Counted from the first letter of the stretch, positions 23,790 through 35,575 are shown. The stretch is DNA of 60,000 bases from Liolophura sinensis (GCF_032854445.1 NC_088295.1:35374510-35434509), one strand, 5' to 3'. The notes: generated by a model not told the origin, from the sequence alone. A program made the numbers and translations.

Positions 23790-26245
23790 TAACCCTATTG
23801 GTATATTTACACTTCCTCTAGACAGTAATGGTACTACAGGTAAACTTCACACAAACTATAGTCACCATAATAGTATAGTACACCCAGGACACTATTATTT
23901 AAACCAACTTCAACAATGAAGAGCAATAGTGTTACAATATGCTCTACATTTTTCAATCTACTGAAATAAATAACATGCAAAACTTGCCTTACCTAGTGGA
24001 AGTTTTTTTAATTAATGTATAAAAAAGACAAGTATCTTCTTTAAAGAAAAAAAAATAGCCTGCCTGTACATGAACGTTGTTTGTGAAATACTCTACCTTT
24101 GGTGACGAGTGAGATGAACGTCCTGTCTAATCATCGACACATGAAATGCCTAGACATGTATCAGGTATACCTGTGCATTACACAATCCACTCAGATCCCC
24201 TTAAATAAACATGACAACAGCAGTCCCTCCACATGTTGTCCCATGTATATCAACTTATATCCAATAATCAATGACCCACATTTACTTACAAAGGGTTGTG
24301 TTATCACAAAGCAAGAATGATGTGCTCATGCACCTACATGTGCTTAGGTCTTCCTGGCATCTGCTTTTACTTTCACTTTTGTGCCCTTAGTTTAATTCTA
24401 TACAGGGCTATAAAAACATATAAAATATATATTTTTGGGCTTCACCAATTTATAATTGTTGCTTAACAGAGGAAATAAATCTGTTATTAATGTCAGAGGT
24501 GGGTACAAATTAAAATAACTACAGTTATGAGCAACCCGGCCACTCGCCTGTTAGTGCTTGTGTTTACATAATAGTATAACTAGACTGGACTGGACTAAAA
24601 CAGGCAAATTCATATATTATTTAACATTTTACAAGTACACATCTTCAAAGCATGCTTTTATCTAAGCTTATGTTGTAGTGAAAACTATAAGACTAAGTTA
24701 CCCTGACTTAAAACTTTACTATCAGAGTGCATGAATACAAACCTTTGAGAAAGTTATGAGCATTGTACACAAAACCACTAAAAAGACGTGTACACAAAAC
24801 CACAAAACAGACGTGTATATAAAACCAAAAGACAGATGTGAACAAAAACTTCAAGATAGAGATTAACGCTGTACACAGAACCATAAAACAGATATTCTAT
24901 AATACTATGGATTTTCCTACAACAAGTGATTGGTCTAAAATCTCAGAGACACGCTTTGGAACATACACACGTCACAACACACAATCTTGGGTAATTTCAT
25001 TTCAAAGTAAAAGTGTTCTCACAGGTATTCATCCCACTTGTCAATCAAATTCACTAACACAGACGACAACAAAATCGCGCAAATAAATGAACAAGCCAGT
25101 CTGGCTGCACATACAGATGATATATAAGTAGGCTACATTGGTATGCAAACATGCTTTATGATGAAATCTAGCAGCCTGTGTAAGGCACGGGTCACGGGTC
25201 AAAACGCTGTCAGAAAAGGCCACTGCTGAATCCAAACTTTCACATGCAATATATTAGGCTGAAAAAATTCAAAAAAATAAACTGAACAATTTTTATGAAC
25301 AGTGTTTAACAGTCTTTCATCTGACATATTTATGTGCTCCACCTTTTCTTCACTTTAACATTGATTCTAATACACAATACATTTCAAGTTGTGAAGTTTG
25401 TAATTTAAGATCATTAATATTCTTTCATGAATATCACCTTCATGACATTGTGCTTTACAATGTATGCAAAACTTCAGCTCAATACATGTAGTACTGTTTA
25501 CAGGGTTCATACTCCCAAGACCTTTTTTTCAAGACCTTTTTCAAGGTTAATTTGACATTTTTTAAGATCTTTTTATTGGATTATTTGCACTTCAACTTAA
25601 CTCAGACGGGATTACAGGGTGGCCTCACCCATCTTGACGATATCAACATCTTTATTACACACACCACAATGCAGTACCTTTTTATACATATTTGCACAGC
25701 CAGACTTTTTATACTTTGGATTTTTGAGCCAGTTGTCACTGAAGACACACACCATTATTCAACATTATGTCAAAGTGGGCAAGGCGTAGTCCTGTTAGCC
25801 TATACAGACTACACACGACTTCAACAGCCGCCAAAAAGGTATTGTCAGAACAACTTTCGAAACTTCCACAGGCAAACGCATACAATGTGATGACTTTGAT
25901 GCATCAGTAGTTTATCAGCCTACCTATCACACTGGCCCTGGTAAGATGTGGATGCACCTTTTAATAATTATCCGTGACTATCTTTTAATTCTCAAAACAT
26001 GAGCACAGCACAAATGTTAATTACCAAGACCTTTTCATGGTAGTATTTGTGTTTTCAAGGCCATTCAAGGCCTTAATTTTTTTGGTATTCGCTTTCAAGG
26101 CTTCTCAACGTTTTCAAGGTAGGACCTCCTCTAACATTTACTTTAACATTGCTTTTAGTGTTGGATGCCGACGCTTGGGGAATGACATGAGCTAAAAATG
26201 ATAAGTGAGCGACGCTTTCAGTTACAACAGTCAAATTGTACTCAC
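23790..26245 (-). other. Intron 5, exon-5-proximal part
   Basis: Contains a short degenerate array of about 27-bp units ('gacgtgtacacaaaaccac') near 24770-24895. At about 25500-26130 there is sequence framed by 'caagaccttttt' and 'ttcaaggc' motifs, listed separately. No exon was found. Confidence 0.45.
25500..26130. mobile_element. Possible DNA-transposon remnant with 'caagacc/ttcaagg' ends
   Basis: The left end has 'gggttcatactcccaagacc' and repeated 'caagacctttt'. The right end has 'ttcaaggccattcaaggcc' and 'ttttcaaggtaggacc'. The ends are partially inverted relative to each other. Similar ends occur in nonautonomous hAT-type elements, but no clear target-site duplication was seen. Confidence 0.35.
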
Positions 26246-26367
26246 TGATGATTGCTTCTTCATTCCTGCTTCAGCTGCCCTCAATGCTTTCCTGTATTCC
26301 TTCATGCCTTTCAATGCCAGTACTTTACGATAATGGGCCTTAATATTGTCATCATCTATGCTGATAG
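26246..26367 (-). CDS. HELZ2-like: Helicase exon 5: TPR helix pair
   Basis: Residues about 109-149, 'AISIDDDNIKAHYRKVLALK' followed by 'GMKEYRKALRAAEAGMKK'. This is a TPR motif with the pattern A-x-x-(Y/R)-x-x-A-L-x-x-(L/M)-x-(E/R)-Y-x-x-A. The equivalent segment in ZC3H7 lies at the end of its TPR block. Phase 1 in, 0 out. Confidence 0.9.
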
Positions 26368-27378
26368 CTACAACACAAAGAATTAGGCTGGGTGAAGTAT
26401 ACTTACACTCACAAAATGGAAATACACTGATTTTCAACTTTCTCTCAAGTTTACCTTCTACTGCTGATGTCTGTTAGCCAGAGAGCCATTTTCCCACCAG
26501 TGAGACGAGAAGAGTGCCTATGAGGATATTTACATGGGAAAAGTAAAATGTAGACGGGGAAAAAAGACAATTTTAGCACTTTTTAATGTGATTTTGGAGA
26601 CAAAACTACATTGGTTGGATTGGCCATGGCTTCATGCGAACATGCGAAAAGGTTGAAGAATTACAGTACATATATCTCTAGCAAATATCCTCTAAGACAA
26701 AATGAAAAAGATCAACCTAACTGTCATTACTCCCTGTGACAATATTCGCCAGTTGAGATTTGAACAAGGCGTAGGTCTTATTATGTGAAGCATTATTGAA
26801 TTTGCCTGTTCTGACGTTTGTGCATTGCTGACGTTGGCGATTGTGTGTGTGTATCCATTAAAAAGAAAAGTAAGTTTTCAATGGTATACATAGTCCAGTT
26901 AGGCATCATAGTTTTCCCGTGAGAGCCCTTAATATCCATTTCTGACTAACAGTCCGTTTGAATAAATAATTAAAGCATGATGATGCATTTAATGTGACAT
27001 ACTGAAGCAACATAAAATCTGAAGCAGTCTTCATCATTTAGTCAAATAGCATTGATAAACTATCTGGTTCTAATCCCCACAGACTTATCAAGCATACAGA
27101 TCCATTTAATTTTGGTCAGAAATATGGAAATATTGACTGACTGACTGACTGACTTTTGTTTAAACATCACACTTTACATGTTCACATATATTTAAAACCG
27201 TATTCAGCATGGTGTAGTTAATGATTTATCTGTTCACAGTCACAGGCTGTATTCCTCACAGGCTGTATTCCTCACATGAATGCAGTAGCCCTAACAAGGA
27301 GGATCAGGAGCCTATCATTTTCTGTGAGTTGTGATAAATGACTGTATCCCTATTATCTTATAAGATAAATCTTATCAG

Positions 27379-27737
27379 AGTGAGTGAGTGCTTGGGGTTT
27401 AACGTCATCCTTAACAATTTTGCAGTTATATGACGACGAAGGAATCCTTAGAATGCATGTAATGTTCCTCCTTGTGTCAGGACGGATTTCCACAGCTCTT
27501 TTATCTAGTGCTGCTTCACTGAGATGCCATACCGAGGGCAAGTAAGGCGCCCTAACCGAGCCATTATACTGATACTGGTCAACCAGTAGTTGCACTATCC
27601 CTTTCAAGCTGAATGCCAAGTGAGGAAGATGCAACTTCCTCTTTTAAAGCCTTAGGTGTGACTCAATCCAGGATTGACCCTGGATCTACTGCTCCCAAAG
27701 CGGGCGCTCTACCAACTGTGCTATTGGGGCCAGTCTA
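27379..27737 (-). mobile_element. SINE family B, near full length
   Basis: Read on the minus strand it begins with a tRNA-like head (ggccccaatagcacagttgg as A-box region, then 'gggtcaatcc'-like B box) and ends with the characteristic tail complement of 'gagtgagtgcttggggtt'. About 355 bp. Other copies lie at 30418-30775, 50026-50385 (plus strand) and 15668-16008. Confidence 0.9.
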
Positions 27738-27767
27738 AATCTAATCAGAATAGTTTAGCTCACTTAC

Positions 27768-27804
27768 CCCAGTCACAATCTTGAACAGCATCAGCATACC
27801 GCAT
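27768..27804 (-). CDS. HELZ2-like: Helicase exon 4 (37 nt)
   Basis: Reads 'MRYADAVQDCDW' + G, phase 0 in and phase 1 out, with TTTCAG acceptor and GTAAGT donor. It completes the TPR begun in exon 3 ('NRAMCCLRQ' | 'MRYADAVQDCDWA'), which is a canonical TPR helix A-to-B transition. A SINE ends only about 30 nt from the donor. Confidence 0.85.
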
Positions 27805-28026
27805 CTGAAATTTGAATGAAATAATAGATACTCCTGTACATAAATATAGCCTTGGTTTAAACAGGAACCCTGTTCATCTCGACATGAAGATGAAGGCCAA
27901 ATATAAATTCATTATCTGAGGCAGTTTAGTAATCACATTATTAAACTGTGATATTTCCAGTTGATCTGCCATGAAAACCTGAAATTTGATCACAAAAGGA
28001 ACTTAGTTCACCTCAATATGAACCAC

Positions 28027-28155
28027 GGCCCAGTTTCACAAAGCTCGCTTAACGTCACCAGCTCACAACTACCATGATGACGTGATGCCTACGTTGCTGG
28101 TTGCCGTGGTAGTTAAGTGAACATAAGGTTAAAAGTGCTTTGTGAAATTGGGCCC
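28027..28155. mobile_element. Short MITE (about 130 bp) in intron 3
   Basis: The left end ggcccagtttcacaaagc and the right end gctttgtgaaattgggcc are inverted repeats, and complementarity continues inward imperfectly ('ctaccatgatgacg' versus 'ctaccacggcaacc'). Such 'gggcccaatttcacaaagc' elements are common in marine invertebrate genomes (general knowledge). Confidence 0.8.
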
Positions 28156-28262
28156 TGTACATGTACATCAAACATGACATCTTTATCTGAAGAAGTGTGA
28201 CTTATATTGCGATTATTCACAAGAACATCAGGACAACATTAGAAATATTCAAACATACTTAC

Positions 28263-28463
28263 TTGTCTCAGACAACACATTGCCCTGTTTGAGAATAAAG
28301 CCGACAGAAAGGCTCTGTCCACATTCTCGTAGTAATGCATCTTTAAATCCATGGCCACATTGAGTGCTTTGCTGTAAAACATCCAGGCATTTTGATAATC
28401 TTCTTCCTTGAAAAATGCATTGCCTTCTTCCTTCAAGTCCTGCATGTACAGCAGCAAGTGTTC
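28263..28463 (-). CDS. HELZ2-like: Helicase exon 3: first TPR
   Basis: A 201-nt exon, residues 30-96. 'LKEEGNAFFKEEDYQNAWMF' with 'YSKALNVA' is a canonical TPR (GNxxF...Y..A...Y..AL), followed by 'ALFSNRAMCCLRQ', the start of the second TPR. Acceptor CACAG, donor GTAAGT, phase 0 both sides. Confidence 0.92.
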
Positions 28464-29149
28464 CTGTGAACAGTTACAATGCAGTGAACAACAAAGTCCC
28501 AGTATTTATTACATGTACATGAATGAACCATCATGTGACACAGAACACTGTCTTCATCAAATGCAAAAACCTATCTTACAACCAACGTCAAGAGAACATA
28601 TCAGTTTTGAATTTGTATCCAGATATGTTTCACACATGTGTTGATTAAAAGTCATATTGTCGCAGAAAATTTAGATTTTTAAACAAATTCTTATTCTGGC
28701 GCCTTTACGAAGTTTTAAAGTTCTTTCATAAACTAAATTACTCACATTGAAATAAAAAATATTCACTTAGTATGTAGCTTGTACGAGCCCGGAGAAGTTC
28801 AGCTGTTATTCAAATTCAACACAAACAGGGAGGGTCATTTTGCCTCAATATTAAACCACAACAGCCCGAAGCGTATGAGCAGTGTTCTTAAAGTTCAGGT
28901 CAAAACAAACATGTCAAGTGAGGTACGTGTGGGTGACAGAAACAATGACAGTGTGATCTTGCTATCTTTCCTACTCGATCGATATTGCTCCATCTAAGTA
29001 TTCTAACGAAGATATACATGTTGTACCATAACTGGCATGCGATGAAAAGAGGAAGCTTGGCTAAAATGTTACTTATAATAGAGTTTAAGAACAAAGGTGG
29101 TAGTCCACGAAGTAAGCTGCAGGTAAGTGGCAAGTTCAATAAGCAGTAA

Positions 29150-29346
29150 TTAAGCCACATCTCTGTTTTTCGTGAGACCCTTTTCTTTTTTTAATGTACT
29201 CCACCGTTCAAACTGACCACCAATTACAACTCTAGACTTGATTATCAACCTCTTTTCAAGCTTTTCTTTACGAGCTTTTTTGGCCAATCCTGTCAATCTG
29301 TCCATCTGTCTGTAGACACGATACTGTCCAGACATCTCCTCCTAAA
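29150..29346 (-). pseudogene. Nested ORF with a 'GxxFxRWxxLKxxxGL' motif
   Basis: A minus-strand ORF of 61 codons (ATG at 29333-29335) reads 'LAKKARKEKLEKRLIIKS', then 'VVIGGQFERWSTLKKEKGL' and 'TKNRDVA' before TAA. From memory, an N-terminal pattern of this kind recurs in invertebrate zinc-finger proteins and is normally followed by a helix such as 'LL-D'. After the TAA the same frame continues 'LLLIELATYLQL', so the stop may be a disabling change. It lies in intron 2 of the helicase gene, same strand, behind a possible AG acceptor and in phase 0. It could be an alternative terminal exon, a nested gene fragment or a pseudogene. Confidence 0.4.
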
Positions 29347-29458
29347 CTATATCTACATATATATGAATATATATACGGATTTAATACAGTTGTCAAGGGA
29401 AAAAAGCTACAAAACACTTCATTTCAGTTTGATGAAAGAATCAGGAAGTTGTCTTTAC

Positions 29459-29489
29459 CTTTGGTGCCACTGGCTCTTCATAAACAACC
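29459..29489 (-). CDS. HELZ2-like: Helicase exon 2 (31 nt)
   Basis: A microexon reading (E)'VVYEEPVAPK', phase 2 in and 0 out, with TTTTAG acceptor and GTAAAG donor. Accepted because it restores the frame between the start exon and the first TPR exon. Confidence 0.7.
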
Positions 29490-29720
29490 CTAAAATGAAA
29501 ATCCCAGAAAATCTAAGTACGGAAAATAAATAAGTACTATCAGACCTTCAATTCGCTATACATGCTGACCAAAAAACCAATTTGCATTCCTTTATAAGTC
29601 TCAATTATAATGTTCAATTGAGAAATTGGCACAAATAAGTAATAACTGCATGAGCAGCCCCAAAATAATGTTCAAAATACTATCATGAATTGATTTCAAT
29701 GATAGAGAACATCAACTTAC

Positions 29721-29776
29721 TCCTCATTTGATTGAAACTCCATTATTCGATAATGCCTTTCCTCACGATTTGCCAT
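29721..29776 (-). CDS. HELZ2-like: Helicase exon 1 with start codon
   Basis: ATG at 29774-29776 in a good Kozak context (ccatcATGG), reading 'MANREERHYRIMEFQSNE', donor GTAAGT at phase 2. An AG about 5 nt upstream of the ATG (ttagccatcATG) could be the acceptor of a 5' UTR exon, so the promoter may lie further upstream. Confidence 0.75.
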
Positions 29777-30417
29777 GATGGCTAATGACAAGACAGTTCA
29801 GAATATGACGAGTCTTCATTCCCAGGCTAGAAGGTGTAAATTTCTGCCTAATGTGCCTTCTGGAAAACACAAAAACATAAAGGAATTTAGTCAAACAAAA
29901 TCACTATGAATTTGTTCTTTCATTTATATATGAGCCTGTGTACTCCCATGTTTGACTTCATCAACTCATAAATTGGCATTTTTTTTTTTAAATGAAATTT
30001 TTAATTAGTTACTCTTAAATTGGATAAACACCTTTTGCGTTTGTAGGCAGCTACAAGTGACCCTTGTGTTAGGTGCTAATAGCTGATTGGGTTTGACATT
30101 CCAGTGGCAGCCTCTCATGGCGGCTTTAAAAACTGCTCTGTTGTTCCAACAAGGTTCTCCAGGTTAACAAAATTTGTATGGATTTTGTATGAATTTATCA
30201 TGAATATTTACTATTACACAAGTTTGAAGAAACATCAGTGAAACAGATCAGTAAATAAAATCAGACAACTGATAACCAATCATCTTCTTTTCCATTAAAA
30301 ATAAAATAAAGGATACAAGATAAAGCCTTATAAAGTAGTGCATTTGTTAACATGTAATTTGATGCACAGCTGAACATGAAATTAATGCAAGCAGATAAAT
30401 TCAACTGCAAAAAGACT

Positions 30418-30775
30418 AAGTGAGTGCTTCTTTAACGTTTAACGTTTTACAATTTTTCAGTCATATGACCATGAAGTAATGCGTAGAGTGCATGTAATGT
30501 TCCTCCTTGTTGCAGGATAGATTTCCACCATTCTTATATCTCGTGCTGCTTCACTGAGACAACATACCGAAGGCAAGTAAGCTGCCCTGTCCCTGCCATT
30601 ATACTGATACTGGTCAACCAGTTGTTGCACTATCCCCTTGAGGCTGAACGCAAAAGTGAGGAAGCTACAACTTCCTCTTTTAAGGTCTTAGGTGTGGGTC
30701 GACCCAAGTTTGATACTGGATCTACTGCCCCCGGAGCGGACACTCTACCAACTGAGCGATCTGGGCCGGTAACCT
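30418..30775 (-). mobile_element. SINE family B copy
   Basis: Near full length, same orientation as 27379-27737. The tail is shortened to 'agtgagtgcttctttaacg' and the head complement is 'cactctaccaactgagcgat'. It lies about 640 bp upstream of the helicase start codon. Confidence 0.9.
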
Positions 30776-31288
30776 CAAAAAGAATACCTTTACTCTCAAC
30801 GAAAAACATACACTTGTTTCGACTGAATTTCTAGATGCTAATTCCCGTAGTTACTGTAATCCTGATTACTGTACTCCTACCTGCATCTACTTCGCATCAC
30901 ACTGATCACTGATTTCAAAATCACATTACTTTTGTATATACATCACATATATGCTGTATAAATATGATTTACAAAGACGTTCAGAGTTTAACATTTTTTG
31001 GCCAGTATATCAAACTATTTTTATTTATGGGGGGAAAAACACTGTTGAACAATGTGTCTATCACAAAACCTCAAGGGAATTAATTAAGGTGGCTACCAGC
31101 TGTCTGCCACCTACTACTTTTACTTCACAAATTGAGCATGTAGCCATTAAATGTTAATTAATAAAACCTATTTTAATTCAGTTAATTATCTATCAGTTTG
31201 TTTACTACTTTCTCATGGTATACTTGAGCAGATAACAAAAGACCTGCAAACCTATATGTATGGGAACCACATTTTTACTCATTCATAC

Positions 31289-31444
31289 CTGCCTGAAGCC
31301 TTGAAGGTTGTTAGCAATTCTATCTGGCAAGTATTGATGTTTTTCACTTAGAAGGATTCTGTGCACACCAGCATATTTTTGAACTAATTTCTTAGAAATG
31401 TCGATCTGGGTCAGTACAAACAAGTTGCTCGTGACAAATGACTG
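31289..31444 (-). CDS. Orphan exon-like segment, 52 codons
   Basis: A symmetric phase 0-0 segment between a CCTCAG(CAG) acceptor and a GCAG|GTATGA donor. It reads 'QSFVTSNLFVLTQIDISKKL', then 'VQKYAGVHRILLSEKH' and 'LPDRIANNLQGFRQ'. I do not recognise the protein. The acceptor is a NAGNAG pair, which would allow one residue of variation. No neighbouring exons were found with matching phase, so this is tentative. Confidence 0.35.
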
Positions 31445-32381
31445 CTGAGGATCACATGGCAGACGCAAAGGCTTGTGACAATACTTGAGATTTCAACATA
31501 CATGTATGGCTCACCTCACCTACATTCACCTCACACATTACATGTATTATAAACATAAACTGAAAATGTAGGCTACAGGTAATGCAAAAAGTAATAGAAA
31601 ACCTAGAACCTGCATCTGCCTGAACCCAATTTTACACAATATCCTAATTCCTGAGCCTTTGTGTGTATAAAATAGATGTTCATATGCAGTTTACATGTAA
31701 ATATCAATATATCAGACATAAAACTACCATACTCTTGCTCGCATCGAGAAGAGACTTGAGGAAATAAGCACTCATTAAATGACAAATACATGAATATTCA
31801 CAATGTATATGTATAACCATTGGTTCTTCAGCACTTTGTTGACGAGACATGAACTCTTAGAAAAGATTATTCAAAATTAGGAAATTGTCCATGAGCACCT
31901 ACAGCTGTCTCCACTGTCCACAGACGGAGCTCTCAGACTTTCAAACTGAACTGATGAGAACATAGTTAATGCCATGTTTAAACAAGACAAACTTTCCAAA
32001 AAATATAATAAATAAATAAGTAAAAACAGACACTGATGAATAAACCTACTGGTCAACAAAAAATTCACTAAATCAAACTATTTCTTCAAAGCAAGCAAAG
32101 ATGAACCTTTTTCCTTAACCAGCTCCACATTTCTGCATGTTCACACAGGTTTTGTGAGAGAAGATTTTGAGAGCAATATTCTGTCCAAACTTGCACTTTT
32201 TGTGAAGCTCTGAAATAGGCTAATTAAGCGAGTAGTTTAGTCATCAAAATCGACCTATGTTTCATGCACCAGTTAAAGTTACAGTTAGCCTTTCATGAAT
32301 GACCGAGAAATTTCAGTATCTGAAAACAATAACTGATACTTGAAACGTCCTCGGTGAAAATAATCTCAAATTATCTGAACA

Positions 32382-32505
32382 ATTTATTTATTGATATTTG
32401 ATTGGTGTTGGATGCTGTCCTCAAGAATATTTCATTTATACAATGGCGGCCAGCATTACGATGGGAGGAAACCAGGCAGAGCTCGGGGGAAACCAACAAC
32501 CATCT
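32382..32505 (-). mobile_element. SINE family A fragment
   Basis: Tail and core retained ('atttgattggtgtt', 'ggcggccagcattacgatgg', 'gaaaccaggcagagc'); the tRNA-like head is absent. Confidence 0.85.
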
Positions 32506-33009
32506 GATTCTATAAATGATCCACACACAAACTAACTTATTACATTTCACCTTTAGTTCAGGTGTTGTTGTTTTTGACACATTTTGCTTGATTCAGATTG
32601 ATTCATTCACTTTATTAGGCCAATTCAGATGATTTCTTCATCCATGCCACAAATCAACCACTGCCAGCAGTTAGCAATGTCAGAGAGGTTAAAAATTATC
32701 GAAAGCAATATATTCATAGCTGTCATATGGACATTAATAAAGTGCTGGTGAGATTTATAGTGTAAATTTCCTCACAATGACTGCTGATATAACATATATC
32801 AACACAAATATTAAATCCAGGCATCAAAGTGTCATTTTTTACTGAAAACTGAAGTCCAAGTGTTCACTATTAGCCATATACTTTTCTTAATTCTCACAAT
32901 TTATTACATATTATTATGAATTTCATGCTTAACACAGCAGTACTGCACTTACAAAACTGGGAGAACATGAACAGACCAGAGCAATTAGCACTGAAAAACT
33001 TCTGCTGTT

Positions 33010-33260
33010 GTTCTAACAGATTTCCCTTTAGAGAGACACTTGATCTTGTTTATCATAACATATTGGTATGATCCGAGGAATTTATCACTTTTGTGACACT
33101 TCTTTGGACTGGTTCATGTGATGTCTTAGCCTTGGAGAACAAAAAAATGTGTGTAAATCCTGTTTCATCAGATTCTTTAAGTGTAACCAATGGTATTCCA
33201 CAGGGATCATTGTTGGGGCCATTACTTTTAACCCTCACAGATTCTTTGTTATAGTAATCA
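33010..33260 (+). pseudogene. Decayed LINE reverse-transcriptase fragment
   Basis: Plus-strand frames read 'ETLDLVYHNIL' (like the FD-xx-H-xIL block of non-LTR reverse transcriptases), then 'LDWFM', then after a frameshift in an A-run 'MCVNPVSSDSLSVTNGIPQG' and 'SLLGPLLLTL' (the xPQGSxLGPLL block). Stops and a frameshift break it. The family (CR1-like or similar) cannot be fixed from this length. Confidence 0.85.
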
Positions 33261-33959
33261 TTTGGGCACATCTTTATGGTTTAAATGTTTTAAGGGGTGG
33301 TCCTTGATATAAATGAAATATTACAATCTTATCCATCTTTACAGTGCATGTACCATATTTGCACTCCACTGTATTCTGGGTATTGACTTGTATACTCAAT
33401 GGGTGCTCCAGTCTGAAGCAATTGTTACTGAAAAATTTAGGCTTTCTTCAGATTATCTGGAGGACAATGATTCAAGAAACGCTGTTTTTAGCTTACGTCA
33501 CTACCTTCTGCCAACAATACAGATATACATGTACACATGTAGCCTTCCACAACTGATACTACTGATCAATTTTCTTGAAGTGACCTACATATCTAGTTTT
33601 GTTAAATAAGTGCGCAGATGTCCCAGACTACCTGCCAGCTACCTGTATTGTGTCCAAAGCAGACTGACTGTATGACAACATTATTATACCTGTACATACA
33701 TTATGACATCTCTGCCAGGCTTTCAAGCCCTATCTTACACTTATAAGCATTTACCTGGTGGTGACATTCTATTACTGTAAACTGCTATATACTAAAAATG
33801 GTACCAGTATAAGTAACTGTGTTTTTTTCACCAAAAGAAAAAAAAAATGAATAAATAAAACTTATTTACAAAAGACATTACCAGTACAGGTACCTGTGTT
33901 TTTTAAAAAAAAAACTACTGGTGTGAACCCCGGCAACACTGTTGGATAATATTATTAAT

Positions 33960-34830
33960 ATTTAACTGGCTTTAATATACTTTAAGTTCCAGTCCACAAG
34001 CCATACTCCTATATCTGAATACTAAATCCACATGACAAAACCTTAGGTATTGTAGCAGCGTCATATTCATGTACATGTGGACATCGATCAACGTGACATA
34101 ATTTTCCTCCAACCATAATGCTGGCCTATAAGTGAAATATTCTTGAGTACAGCGTAAAACATCAATCAGATTAATAAATAAATAAATAAATAAATACAAA
34201 TGGCATGACCTTATGTACTGTAGTGCCATATAAATGTGGACACCAGTCAACATGAGATAACCTTAGGTATTGTAGAGTCATATACATGTGGACACCAGTC
34301 TATATAACAAAGCCGTTGGTAATGTGCCATATAAATGCCGACACCAGTCTATTTAACATAACCTTAGGTATTGTAGTGTCATGTACATGTCAACACCAGT
34401 CTATATAACACAACATGACGTATTGTAGAGTTATAAACATGTAGACACCAATCTACATAACATAACCTTAGGTATTGTAGATTTATATACATGGACATGT
34501 CAACACCAGTCTATATAACATAACATAAGCTACTGCAGAGTCATATACATGTGAACACCAGTCAACATGAGATAACCTTAGGTATTACAAAATCATAAAT
34601 ACACATGTGGACTCCAGTCTATATAACATAACCTTAGGTACTGTAGAGTCATATACATGTCAACAACCAATCTATATAACATAAGCTTAGGTATTGTAGT
34701 GTCATATACTTGTGGACACCAACCTACACCAACCGACACTACATGTATGACTAATGTAGTGTCATACATGTATATATAGGTGGACACTAATCTACAAGAC
34801 ATAACCTTAGTTAGAGTACATTTATGTATG
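33960..34830. repeat. Degenerate ~57-60 bp tandem array with a SINE A piece inside
   Basis: About 14 units built on 'cataaccttaggtattgtag', 'agtcatatacatgtggac' and 'accagtctatataa'. A SINE family A tail (34101-34195, plus orientation, ending in (aaat)n) is inserted near the left end. Confidence 0.9.
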
Positions 34831-34857
34831 TCAACATCGATTTACATGCAAAAGTGG

Positions 34858-34968
34858 ATTTCCCCTGGGCTCTGCCTCGTTTCCTCCTACCATAATACTG
34901 GCCGTTGTAGTGTAAGTGAAATATTGTGGGGTACGGCACGAAACACCCATTAAATAAATCAACCAATC
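34858..34968 (+). mobile_element. SINE family A fragment, plus orientation
   Basis: Contains 'ctgggctctgcctcgtttcc', 'accataatactggccgt', 'agtgaaatattgtggggtac' and 'acacccattaaataaat', the reverse complement of the core and tail seen at 57581-57843. Confidence 0.85.
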
Positions 34969-35017
34969 AATCTACATGACAGAAACCCTTGCTACAGCAG
35001 GTTTGTCTTATTTTTAG

Positions 35018-35210
35018 GCCAGATATTAGTAGTACAAACCAAAAAATTACATTCCACTCTAAGGTTCTATGGGAAGGTACTGATATTGTTCGTGAGTTAT
35101 TGGTTCATTTGATGGAGATGAGAAAAGAGAAAGTGTGTATTCCTCTTACAATTACACGTATATTGGCCAAAAAGAGCAGATCAGATGCCCCACAAATTAG
35201 AAGAATTACC
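35018..35210 (+). CDS. Orphan exon-like segment, 64 codons
   Basis: An open segment between acceptor tcttatttttag and donor ACC|GTATGT, phase 2 in and phase 0 out. It reads 'PDISSTNQKITFHSKVLWEG', then 'TDIVRELLVHLMEMRKEKV' and 'TRILAKKSRSDAPQIRRIT'. The composition is protein-like, but I do not recognise the family and no partner exon was identified. It could also be a transposon remnant. Confidence 0.4.
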
Positions 35211-35575
35211 GTATGTATATCTGAACACTAATATGTATGCCATTAATCCTAGGTACAGTAAAGTTATGTTTATGTGAACACCAATCTGCATGACTCACCC
35301 TAAACAAGGCAGCCTTGCAGCTCTTGCAGCTGTTCATCTGCATATTGTCATCATCACAGGTGAGGTGGTGTGCTAAGGTACATTCAGAAGATCAGATCCA
35401 CAGCAGCATGTGTTAAGTGTTACAGGTGAATAATGATTCCTGAAAAGGTGGAGACCGTATATGCACAAGTCATTCAGTGGTTGCACATACACTACAGCAG
35501 ATGTGCTTTTTGTTGTTTTTTTTTTTTGGAGGTGTTTGAGAATTCAGCCATGTCATGAAAAGACTGCATATAGTT

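Larger units (their letters stand above)
1..29776 (-). other. HELZ2-like: Gene span: TPR / ZC3H7-type zinc finger / HELZ-type helicase gene (3' end outside window)
   Basis: Twenty coding exons can be joined on the minus strand with consistent phases at all 19 junctions. They give 2439 codons without a stop before the left edge. Domain order is TPR (about residues 30-149), a charged linker (150-313), ZC3H7-like alternating C2H2-like and CCCH fingers (about 320-1400), a HELZ-specific linker domain (1406-1770) and an SF1 helicase core (about 1771-2200), then an acidic tail. Known family members are RNA helicases that act in mRNA decay and translation control (HELZ) or as interferon-related, PPAR-interacting helicase/RNases (HELZ2). 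The last visible residues resemble the region that leads into the RNB module of HELZ2, which would lie outside the window. Calling it HELZ2 rather than HELZ is inference. It could still be two adjacent genes, but phase continuity argues for one. Confidence 0.85.
30776..33009. other. Intergenic, mostly unrecognised
   Basis: AT-rich. Apart from one exon-like segment (31289-31444) and a SINE fragment (32382-32505), nothing was recognised. Confidence 0.5.

Noticed and set aside
31884-31960. Possible minus-strand exon 'VQFESLRAPSVDSGDS' after ctcatcag
   Set aside because: It fits phase 1 after 38566-38686, but its exit phase does not fit 31289-31444 and the donor is uncertain.
33313-33609. 98-codon plus-strand ORF after the LINE relic
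   Set aside because: No reverse-transcriptase blocks or other similarity recognised, and no coding context.
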